NCBI GenBank assembly: GCA_019925095.2
Contig: CM034407.1
Span: 17,676,710 to 17,740,709 of the forward strand
Origin: Dendrolimus kikuchii
Taxonomy: Eukaryota; Arthropoda; Insecta; Lepidoptera; Lasiocampidae
Reading direction: 5' to 3'
Length of the DNA stretch: 64,000 nucleotides
In this document: piece by piece, positions 42,101-54,100 of the stretch
How positions within the stretch are numbered: position 1 is the stretch's first letter
How the letters are laid out: the number at the start of each line of letters is the position of its first letter
Translations under genes and position numbers: made by a program
The notes under the pieces: model-generated
Told to the model about the DNA's origin: nothing
The model's database searches: none
The model's input: the letters and a program-made list of their open reading frames with translations, nothing else

Positions 42101-45100
42101 ATAATATGATTCGTATTATAATATTTTCTTAAGTTTTCACGACTTGTATACATAATAAAACTACGTTTTAACGGTTTTGAGCGCGGTAATTTTATTTGAT
42201 TTTGGTTTTTCCGACGTTTCGGCCACTTCACAGTGGCCGTGATCACGGAAGACAAAGATGTCAAGTGTCAACGAGTATTGTTAAAGTTTTATTTAGCCTA
42301 CCGCCAACTTGTTAATTTTAGTTTTGTTTATGGTTATTATTTACTCTATGGGAGCCTCATCTAATTTACTACCGCTTCGCAACATGTTATGGCTTGAAGA
42401 GAAGAAGCGGCGCAAGGGACTCTTCAGCAAACATGCCTAGCTCTAATAATTTTATATAATATTAAAATGGGTGGAAGGAAAAATAAAAGTAATTATCAGT
42501 TAAGTTGGTTTATGTTCCGTTGTACGCCATATAATAACAATAAACAAAATTAAAATTAAGAAGTTGGCGGTAGGCTAAATGAAACTTTAACAATACTCGT
42601 TGACACTTGACATCTTTGTCTTCCGTGATCACGGCCACTGCAAAGTGGCCGAAACGTCGGAAAAACCAAAATCAAATAAAATTACCGTGCTTAAAACCGT
42701 TAAAACGTAGTCGTATTTTATTGTTCACTAGCGGCCCGCGCCGGCTTCGCACGGGTATTTAATAAAGAATCCAAAATATATATTTTTTTAAATATAATAT
42801 AGCCTATGTCACCCGGAGATAGTGTAGCTTACCAACAGTATCTAGGGAGCAGGGGAGTCCCCCTCTTGACGAAGTGGGTTTGCCTTTCCCGGGGCATTCT
42901 CAAGCACTGATGCGCTACGATCAGCGTGGGCGTAACTACGTTCTAAGTCTCACGCTCTTCCTGCCATAAGCGCGGAGCACATGGGAGGAGGGTGGTTTTA
43001 GTGGAGTATTGAGTCTTCGAGTCTACACACAAGCCGGCGATTTGACTCTGGTGCCCATTCGTGGCACCTCTTGTCGCTTTGGTCTAATCCTTAGTAAAAG
43101 ACCCGGTAGTGTGTGAAATGCATTTCCCCGCCTTAAAACAAAAGGATCCCAGTATACAACGACCTTCACCGAGCTGGTTAATGGATGAAAGGTATTTGTG
43201 TCGCCACAGGTACCTCTCACTGGAGCCAGGTTTCCGAGGTACTTTTAACTGTAGTTTATCTTTTCGTTAGCGCTATCGGTTCAATCTATACTAATATATA
43301 CTAATATTATAAAGCTGAAGAGTTTGTTTGTTTGTTTGTTTAAACGCCTAATCTCAGGAACCGCTGATCCGATTTGAAAAATTCTTTCAGTGTTGAATAG
43401 TACATTTATCGAGGAAGCCTATATTATATTTGCAAAAAAATTAGGGTTCCTTACTAAAAGTCCAATAATGTAACCCAATGTGCGTAACCTATTGATTATA
43501 GAACAAAACAATGTATTAACACTTTGCAGAACATATAATTGTCTACAAAGAATATCGCGTAAACATATGTCTAACTATTGTAGTTATCTCACAATAAGTG
43601 TTTTCTTTTATTTTTTTAAATAATTAAAATGCCGTCGCTTCAAAAACTCTTTATTTTGTACCTTGGTATTAATCTTTATCAAAATAAATTACTCCTTATT
43701 CAAGACGAATTCAAAACCTTTCTAGAACTTTTTGAATTATTCAATTCAGACGGTTCATTCAAAAGATATCGCGATATTTAAAATGTAAGTATTAGTGTTG
43801 TAGCCAAATATACTAATATTGTTTGATTGAACGCGCTAAGCTCAGGAACTACTGGTCTGATTTGAAAAATTCTTTCAGTGTTAGATAGCCCATTTATCGA
43901 GGAAGGCTATAGGCTATATATCATCACGTTAAGACCGATAGCAGCGGAACACCAATGAAGAATGTTTCAAAATCGGAGGGTTTTGAAAGCAAATTCCACG
44001 CGGACGACGTCGCGGGCACAGCTAGTAACTAATAAAATTGCGTTTTTGAACACGCCATCGTACGATAATTAAACTATTATAGGTTCAACTTAACTGACCA
44101 ATATTAGGTGTTTATCTATTCTAGTTGTTGACGTTTTTGTTTCATGAAAATAAATATTAGATATTCCTTCTTAAATAGATCCATCTAGTGGCAAGTTTTG
44201 GTACTAGTTGATGGTTAGCAGTTAACCTAAGTTTATCTATTATATAACTTTCAGGGCGTTCCATTAGTAGCTCACAACGCCCAAAATGCTCAGATAGCCG
44301 TTCCACAAGGCGACCGCGGTCGTTGTGGTCGTGGCGAAAACGTCACTAATTACGTCATCATTTTCGATCACACAACGCTCACAACGACCCATATCAAGAC
44401 GTGGGTCGAATAACCGTTCCACTTGGGTTTACGATTGTAACGCCGGCAAGCAAGTGGAACGGGAAAAATCGCGGTCGTGGAAATAGTCGTTGTGAGTCCC
44501 TAATGGAACGTAGCCTTTATGGAATCAATTGTTATTGAACTCATAGCTGGTAACCTCAGAAACCGGCCATGAGGGTTGCATATTTGCGCCATTCGAGTAA
44601 TTTTTTTGAACTTTTAATAATATTCTATAAATAGATCAGGCAACACCAATATCGCGGTATAGGTACAATAACACCGTGTCTCGTGACGCCAATAATTTAT
44701 TTCTTTCGAATGAATGTATAGTATATATGAAACCAGTATGTCGAGGAAAGTATATACGCCTACTTGGGGTTCGCGTAGCCATTTGGTCAAAACGGGACCC
44801 AAATAAATATTTCATGTCCGTCCGTCTGTCCATTTATCTATGTCACAGACATTTTAGCTTAGAAGCGTTCGTATTGTCCTGATACAACGCGACCGTCTGG
44901 AAAGTGTTTCGTAGTTTAGTGCGAGACGTCGAGCTTCAGAAATTACAATGTACGATAATAATAATACTTTATTTCACTTGCCACATCTAAACATAACTCA
45001 AATCATGGACTTCACACTTCACTTTAAGCTTTATTGTCTAATAGATTGCGGTCGAATAATCTTTCCCAACAAACACTAGCCGTTTTTTTATTTTTTCGCC

Positions 45101-48100
45101 AAAACCAACCGACAAATGCATTTCACACACTACCAGGTACCTACTTTGCAAAGGATTAGACCAAAGCGATGAGAGGTAAGCCACTCAAGATAGCGCAGCT
45201 ACCAGAGTCAATCGCCGGCATGTGTGGAGACTCAGCAAGGTACCTCCCTCTATGTGCCCCGCGCTTATGGTAGGAAGAGCGTGAGACTTAGGGAAGATTT
45301 ATATTAGACCGGGCCGTGTCCGGGGCGTGCCGTGTACGTGGCCCGGACGGGGCACGAATTTGAAACGTTACATACATTTTGAATCGCCCGTGATTTATAT
45401 TAGACCGGGCCGTGTCCGGGGCGTGCCGTGTACGTGGCCCGGACGGGGCACGAATTTGAAACGTTACATACATTTTGAATCGCCCGTGATTTATATTAGA
45501 CCGGGCCGTGTCCGGGGCGTGCCGTGTACGTGGCCCGGACGGGGCACGAATTTGAAACGTTACATACATTTTGTATCGCCCGTTTAGCACCCGGTGTAAT
45601 ATAAACGTGCAGCACGGAGTGGCTCCGCTCCGGCCCCGCCCCGGCCCGGACACGGACCGGTCTAATATAAATCTTCCCTTAGAACGTAGTTACGCCCACG
45701 CCGATCCTAGCGCATCAGTGCTTGAGAGTGCCCCGGGAAGCAGAACAAACTCGCTTCGTCAAGCCGTAAGGTATCTCAAGTGGCGCCATCTTTAAACAGC
45801 GATGTTTGCAGGGACAAGGGTATCGCGTAACAATACGGCTACTTATGTTCACAACTATACATCGTATACAATTTACATTTCGTATATCTCTTTAAATATG
45901 GCATTTTTAGTAACTAGAATATTCCCGCGACTTCTTCCATGCTTGATTTCAAATTTCCGCCGGATTCCCGGGACACAGTGTATTGCAGCATTTAGAAAAA
46001 AAATGTAAGCTATCGGTTTATTGAAAACTGTGTCGGAATAAGCCAGGTGGTAGAGTATTTGCTCGACTGGATGGCGACCACCCCTGGTCTAGAGTATGCC
46101 GCCATAACAACCTTGTGTTGTGTTCCGGCATTAGTGACCAGGTTCCAGTCCCCTTTAAGAGAGCAGCAGCGCATTTGTAGCACCTTTGGTGTTGCAAATG
46201 TCCATAGGCGATGGTAACCGCTTTCCACTAAGTGGGCCGTCTGCTTGTCTGCTGAACTCCTGCAATAAAAAAATAAAATAAAAAAATAAGCTAATGTTTA
46301 TTCACTCGAACAATTACAAATCGATCCTGAGAAAATTCCCCCTGGATAAAAAATATCACACATTTTAATAAAAAATTTTAAAGGGTAAGGAATTAGAGTC
46401 CGTAGAGTTGTTATTAAAAAAAATACATAAAATTTCATCAGTGAAAAAATGACATTAGAATTCGATTTCTTTTTATCTGTTCATTTTATAATCATTCGCA
46501 GGATCCCCGGGATAAAACGTAGCGCAGATTGTAAGTCTAAGAATTTGCTGTTGATCAGTGAAGACCGCATCGGAATCGGTCCAGTAGTTTTTACGTGAAT
46601 CCCGAACAAACAGACAAAACAAATATAGTTGTTTGGAACTAAGAAAAAATACTCTCTATAAAACGCTGTATGAAATTACCTTAAAATATAATTCTAACTA
46701 TTAAAATCTGGAGATTTCTTTTACAGCAATAGCACCAGTGGCTACCAGCATCCATACCCAGATTTTTTCTATTATTTGTATGAGAGAAAATAGACGAATG
46801 GAATACGGAAAGTAAAATAAAACTATAGCTGTAATTACTTAAATAATTTTTATGGTGTTATTCATTCATATTAAAAAAAGCAGCCTGGAACTCGTCAATA
46901 AACCCCGAGAAACAATAGAAATCGTGTCACCTGGCAACACCGTGCAAAGGCGAACGCCGTCTGCGTCCCTATTGATTTTCCAGCGACCTTCAGACGTACC
47001 TACGAATGCTTTTAACTTAAAAGAAAAGTTACCAGCGTCTAATTATTGGTTATCTGGTTGGATTATTAAGTAGGGAGGTTTGTTTTCAAAGTGTTTCAGC
47101 GAGCTTATTGAAAAAGGAATTATTTACTGCTGTGGGGCGCTTATAGCCCACGGTTAATATGGTTCGATTTAAATGGACTGTATGAGAGAGATATGACCTA
47201 GAACCCTTGCACTAGTAAAGTAGAAGCTCCACCAACCTTGAGATCCGCCCTCTCCTGGCTCGGTTCAGGTTACACACAGGAACGGCACTACACAGCGGCA
47301 CTAGATTCCACCTTAGAGCTAACACTTTTAACAAAGTCTAAGTATCGTAAAAGTTTTTGGCACGGCCAGTAATCACAATTAGCTGAAGTTCAGAATGGTT
47401 GATAGTTAAAGGTGAGCGCACGGCGCAGTGTGTTCTTTATCAAACGTTGACTCCGAATGATCAAAATGGCTGCCTATACCCTGCTGCGTTAGTCGTCGCC
47501 TCACACAGAAAAGAGGGTAGACAGCAAAATTGATGGAGCGATGTTTTACCTACTTTATACTAGGCAAGGACGGAACAACTGCCTTAATCTAGAACGTGTT
47601 TCAGTGTAGTATACTTGCCATTAATTTCAAGCTTTCTCATCTCAGGGAAGCAGTCACCTATCATAAGAATACTATTGTTTGCCGTCAATTAAAGATCTAT
47701 AATGTGCTTTATCCGTGCCGGAACGGAGAAAGGATAAAATTTCCCGCAGCCGAACGGCCTGTAAACAACCCACAGCCAGGTAGTAGGATATTTACTAGTC
47801 TGGATGGCAATCACTCCTGGTCCATACCGCCGTAACAACCTTGAGTTGTGTTCCAGCATTAGTGGCCAGGTTAAAGTCGCCCTTTACAGAGCGGCAGCAC
47901 ATTGGTAACATTTTTGGTGTTACAAATATCCATAGGCTTTTATTTATTTTTTTTGTTTTGAGGCGAGGGAAAATGCTTAACCGATTTACGCACAAACTGG
48001 ATCGTTGCTAGGGGAACGACACGCGTCGGTCGGGGGCGATAACACTGCAGGAACAGCATGCTCTTGGCAGTGCTCCGTCCGCGATCGACGTCACAGAATA

Positions 48101-51100
48101 GTGTGGAAGACTCCGAGCGTTGCTACACGAGCGAGCAACCCCAATACCCACTAAAAAACCCCTCCTCTCTGACGACGCAAAAGCGCAGGGCTTTGTTTGT
48201 GTTGGAAAGGCTGAGATTTAGAACATAGTTACGCCCAGTCGATCCAGCGCAATAAAGTGCCTAGAGTGTGCCCTGGGAGAACACACACCACTTCGTTGTG
48301 CGGGGGTAGAAGGTCCTTTGCTCTTCCTAGCAAGCTAAAGGCCCCCCGCGGTAGAATATCCATAGGCTATGGGAACCCCTTTCAATCAGGTGGGCCGTCT
48401 GCCAGTCTGCTGAACTCATGCAATAAAAATAAAAAATTATTCACCTATACTTCGCACTGGATTAATGCAAAAAGCTTGCCAAACCACATTTACGTTAGCG
48501 GCTTCCCATCTTCCAAATACAGCCGTCACTGCCGGAGGAGCTGCCACACTTCAAGAAACCCTGAAACGCCGCAAATATGCATCCATCGGTGACGGATACA
48601 TATTCATGGCTTTCGGGGTTGAGACTTTGGGGCCATGGGGACGTGAGGCTCATCAACTTTATCGAGACCTTTCAAGGCGATTGAAAGAAGTCTCGCGTGA
48701 CCAAAGGGCTGGCCTATATTTAGGGCAACGTATTAGCGTTGCCATACAACGCGGGAATGCGGCCAGCATTTTGGGAACGCTCCCCACCGAGAGCGATCTG
48801 GACTACATCTTTTACTTGTAAATATGTTTATAATAGTATTTAATTCCTAAGTTTTTTTTTGTAGTGTAATTTGTAATTTCAAGAGAACACAATACAACGC
48901 GCATGTGAAAACTTACACAATCCTACTTCGAAAATGAACAAATACTTCTTGTCTATAATTTTATGCACTACGACTTGTCTACGCGGCAGCCCACTATTAG
49001 GAGCTGAACGCGTATCCAAAATGGTGGTATGGGTAGAAGGGAGACTAATTTGCGCGTTTCAGGGCTGCACTAATTATTATTATGCGTACTGATCACTAAG
49101 TCATGAGCCTTGCAACAAATTTTCTGTCTTGCCTCCTTCTTGCAGCCTTCGATATTATATGTACACACACGGCGCGGTATAACTGCACTTATAGACAATT
49201 CGTGGCGCAAAGATATGCGGGTTGTCGTACGAGAGTCGACAGCAGACTATGTGCGACGAGGGTCGATAGCAGACTGACTCGTAAAGACGAGCAGTATCAT
49301 CAGCACAGCAGTGAATACGATCAGGATACTCATATGGAACGGAAGATGGCAGCTAGGAAAGGTGATTGGATAACGCGGTTAGGAAAGCGAGTAGTTTTGG
49401 AAATAATTTGACAGGACAGAATTTTAAACTCGGCGGCGGGAATACTACTCGATTGCGAAACTCGACGGCTGTAGTCATGGCATGTACTGCACTTGCCCGT
49501 AGCACTAACCGCCACAATACTAATTTAATTTAACTTTCAATGTCACAAATGACTAAGTTCAATAACACTGACACTGTGTGTTTGAGTGGTCCTTTGTCGG
49601 TTTAGCTCCCTGAAACACAGAGGTCCGGATTCGATTCCCGGCATGAGAATTTCAAAAAGGAACTTTTCGTTATTTACTATGGTCTGGGTGTCTGGAATTG
49701 CCCCTACTGTAGTTGTTGTTTAATACCCATAACACTAGAGTAAGTATAAAACTGAATGCATCCTTGTTTGCTGAAAATGCGGCATACAAATTCTCAAAAG
49801 ATACAGTACTAGCTTCTGCCTGCGACTTTGGGCTAACGCTAACTTCAACCCGTGACTTTGTTTACGCAGAAGGTGAAAATATTTTTAAATAATACGAACG
49901 TTAAGCTGTCACACATGATTTTTGCGAAACTTTAACCGTTTACGCAGCGCACGCATCGGAAGCTCTCAATAGGAAAAAAAAACCCCGATTTTGAAACATT
50001 CTTCATTGGAGCTCCGCTCCTATTGGTCTTAGCGTGATGATATATAGCCTATAGCCTTCCTCGATAAATGGGCTATCTAACACTGAATTTTTTTTCAAAT
50101 CAGACCAGTAGTTCCTGAGATTAGCGAGTTCAAGCAAAGAAACAAAATAACTTCAGGTTTATAATTATATTAGTTTAGATTTTTTCAATTCTGTTTAAAC
50201 TCTTTCTTTCTTGCTATCAGTGAGCGTATATATCGTAACACTAAAATAAAAGAACAAAAATTCCATTGATCGTGTACTAGCAGAAGGTGATGTCAGGAGC
50301 CTTAAGAACAGACGAGCTTGCATGACAAGAGTTATGAATGTCAAAGAGGCAAGTGAGGTGTGTAAGAATAAGCCTAAATGGCACTCTGTTGTTCGTGCCT
50401 ACCCCGCAAGGGAACTGGCGTGAAGTTATGTATGTATGTGTATGTAAAAATTCCATATAAACATTACATCCTTGAGAATGTTATAAAAGTAAGATACGTA
50501 TAAACACATACATGACTCTCGCGTTAAGATGTCAGAAACAATATTTACGAGCATGACACACTGAATCTTGATAAAGCAGGGAAGAAATAATTGATTTAAA
50601 CTCACGGCTCAACGAAAAGAAGTGAAATGAGGCGAAAATGATCATATTGTTTTACGTTCATAAGGCTCCTGACATCACCTTCTGCTAGTACACGATCAAT
50701 TTGATCATGGAAGGTGTGTCGTGGCCTTCCACGACTTCTGCATCCATCCACTTTTGCATTGTATATCTGTTTAGTCATTCTTTCATCATGCATTCTTTCC
50801 ACATGCCCGAACCACCGGAGCATTCCATTAATTACCTTCACCCCGACACTCTCTTTCAGAGCGTGCATGACAAGAGTTATGAATGTCAAAGAAGCAAGTG
50901 AGGTGTGTAAGAATAAGCCTAAATGGCGGTCTGTTGTCCGTGCCTACCCCGCAAGGGAATTGGCGTGAATTTATGTATGTATGTATGTATGTTTTACGTT
51001 ACGTAAGTGGCTTATTCATAAATGTTTTGTTTTTGTAATTCAAATTCAAATTCAAAATATGTTCCACTGGAGAATACTTTTTGAAGGTCATACATACACC

Positions 51101-54100
51101 GCTTCGCAACGTGTTACTGCTGTTAAGGAGAAGAAGCGGCAAGAAACTCCTCACCAACGTCTAGCTAAAAAAAAATTTTCTTTATATTTGTTATTCTATT
51201 TATATCTCAAGTTCTTTTTTTTAAGTTTTATACAGAAGTATGTTACAGAATTACTTTGAAGAATTAATGGAGTTGTAGCAATCAGTGCATACTCAATATT
51301 CTATTTACAAGAACTGTTTAGATGTATTTTGAAATAAAATCTAGCCTCAGTGATATTGTACGGCGGCCAACGATAATTTTTATACTTTACCTCGCACCGA
51401 CTTCAAGATGTACAAAAAATTTATTTTTTAGCTTTTTTGCTGCGTTTTTTTATTTCGTGCTATGGTGATAGAGAGAGAGAGAGATAATACTTTATTGCAC
51501 ACCAAAATATACAATTAGGTACAAAAACAAACCATATTTACAATATTTTCTAGGCAATCCAATAGGCGGCCTTATCGCTCAAAGCGATCTCTTCCAGGCA
51601 ACCTAAATGAAAGAAATTTGATTCAGGCGATATAGGTGGGCAGGAAAAAGGTAATAGATACATAAATACTAAAAACTAATTTAAGAAATAAATATACAAA
51701 TACACACATATACATAGTCATATATATACCTAGTCTTGCCATAAATATTGTAACAAAGAAATATTTTTTTTCTATTGCAAATAACATTTATAAGTTTTAC
51801 AGTGTGTTAGTTTAATACATAAATATAAAACAATTTAAAATATAAAAAGCTTATTCGAAGTGGCCTCCATTGGCTGCAATACAGTCCTTTAAACGTTGAG
51901 GCCAGTTATCAATAGAACCACGCACTCTTTCCATGGGAAAATTCTTCACTGTCAATCGTATGGATTGTTTTAGGGACTCGAAATTATCATGGCGTTTAGA
52001 GCAAGCCGTACTCTCTAAAACTGACCATAAATTACGGATTAAGATCGGGACTAGACGACAGCCAGTCTTCAGCTCTTATGAAGTCCGAAACGTTCATTTC
52101 CAACCAAGACTGCGTGGACCGAGCTTTATAACCCGGCGCCGAGTCTTGCTGGATGGACCATTCTTAGTTATTGAACATGGTGTTGTTAAGGGGCTTAACT
52201 ACCTTGTCAAGAATGGTATCTTGATACACTTGCGCCGATGTTTTGATACCTTTTTCACAAAAATATTGCTCAGTCACACCTTCATAGCTAACACCCGACC
52301 AAACCATCACTGAAGACGGATAATGCCCACGTTGCACTCTGTGTCGACTTATTGAGAAGCTTCCATAGAACTTTGAGCATAAATACGGTCATTTTGTTTG
52401 TTAAAATGTTGCTCAATTGTAAAAAAATTCTATTAACTATTATTCTGAAGCGGTACGCAAAGGGAGGTCACAGAAAAACAAAAAGTTTCTGTGACCTCCC
52501 TTTGCGTACCGCTTCAGTGGTTGTTTCGATTTTCCCACCCTATTCTTTTTTAAATTATGAGTTAAGAAATAACCAATGCGTTTCTTATAGGCTGCAAGTC
52601 TTAAGTCATCTTTTAAAATACGCGACATGGTTCTAGGTGATATCTTCATCTCCCGAGATAAAATCTTTTGCTTTGGGATAGGATTTCTTCAAATTCTTTC
52701 CCTTACTGCTTTGACCACCTTTTTCGTACGAACACTACGTAGACGGCCAGATCATTTTCTGTCAGAAACAGAGGAGGTCTCATTGTACCTATTAATAGCC
52801 CGATACACAAACATTTTACTAATATCAAGCGTATGGAGAGTTTTAAAAATTGCATTTGGCTCCATACCTACTTTGTGTAATGCAATCACAGCGATTCGGT
52901 TCTCTTTATCGCCAAACTCCATTTTAATATCGCAAAATGTTATACAATGTATTGGCTCTAAAATGAGAAAACACAATGAACAATCATATAAAAATTACAG
53001 ATTCCAAATACAAATGTAATATTTTGTTTCTTTTTAATTGTAACAGTATTTATGGCCAGACTAAGTATATATACAATAATACATAAGTTATTATAATAAA
53101 TGTATTAGCATGATTATATTCTGTTAGTCAGACATAGCTATTTGTGGACAAATAGTGTTTTCTGAGAAAATTTCTAAATGTTGGTAGAGATTTGGCCTCT
53201 CTGTCAGTAAGAGGCAGCATATTCCAAAGTTTGACAGCCTGCACCGTAAAAGAATTATCATAATAGGATGAAGTGTGTGCGAGCGTCATAAGCTTTCGGT
53301 ACGTATCATGGCGCAAATTGTGGGCAGTGGATAGGCGAAGGAATTTAAAACGTTCCTTTTTTTTATTTTTATTGCAGGAGTTCAGCAGACAGGCAGACGA
53401 CCTACTTAACGGAAAGAGGTTACCATCGCCTATGGACATTTGCAACACCAAAGGTGCAAACACAAACAAACCAAGACACACGAAAAGCCTAAAAATTAAT
53501 AACCCAGGCACAGAAAAGAAAAAAACAACACACATGGCACTAGATAGGACTATATATAAATATAGATATAAGGCCAACACTGCACATGCACTTCCTCACA
53601 ACACCAGCATGTAACAGATACACACTACATTAGTATAAGTTTAGTATTAAAATTAGAATAAATTAATATAATAAGTTATTCTTAAGGTACACCACAACAT
53701 AAAAATCACTAAATTAATGTCACACACAGTAACAAAAATAAACAATAAGCGTGTATGGACTCTTAAAATTTTTCATAGAAATTAAGTAGTAAAAAAGGGT
53801 ACGGAACTCGAGTCCGTAGAGATGTTAATAATAATAAAAAAAAACACCAAAGGTGCTGCTACAAAAGCGCTGCTGCTCTCTTAAGGGAGACTAGAACCTG
53901 GTCACTAACGCCGGAACACAACTCAAGGTTGTTATGGCGGCATACTCTAGACCAGGGGTGGTCGCCATCCAGTCGGACAAATGCCCTACCACCTGGCTGT
54001 GGGTTGTTTTGTCGCCTCTTACAACAGGCCGCCTGGCCGCAGGAAATTGTATTCTTTCTCCGTTCCTGCACGGATACCTTAAGCTACTGGGGACTATTAG

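Larger units (their letters stand above)
45115..45800 (-). repeat. Host repeat split by the Harbinger-like element
   Basis: Flanks ATGGTAGGAAGAGCGTGAGA and GAACGTAGTTACGCCCACGC match 42835-43000 reversed. Orientation is assigned by analogy with retroposon V. Confidence 0.55.
51725..53070 (-). mobile_element. Mori-type mariner element, defective
   Basis: About 1.35 kb with imperfect terminal inverted repeats. The right end read on minus is ACTTAGTCTGGCCATAAATA; the left end is ACCTAGTCTTGCCATAAATA. TA-rich flanks, exact boundary uncertain by a few bases. It encloses a broken transposase gene on the minus strand. Confidence 0.9.

Noticed and set aside
45288..45653. Regular 96 bp repeats as a CRISPR array or a repeat protein
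   Set aside because: Units are tandem without spacers and lie inside a TIR element in eukaryotic DNA. The frames exist only because the period is divisible by three.
49103..49411. 102-codon frame with a hydrophobic start as a secreted protein gene
   Set aside because: No conserved domain, a low-complexity internal duplication, and no splice or polyA context; compatible with chance.
19866..49720. tRNA genes at the B-box-like sites
   Set aside because: A and B boxes are recognisable but no acceptor or anticodon stems pair, so they are SINE-type remnants at most.
52352..52636. Plus-strand frame containing [11 protein letters not shown] as a gene
   Set aside because: It reads through the palindrome in the mariner pseudogene. 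The real coding strand is minus.
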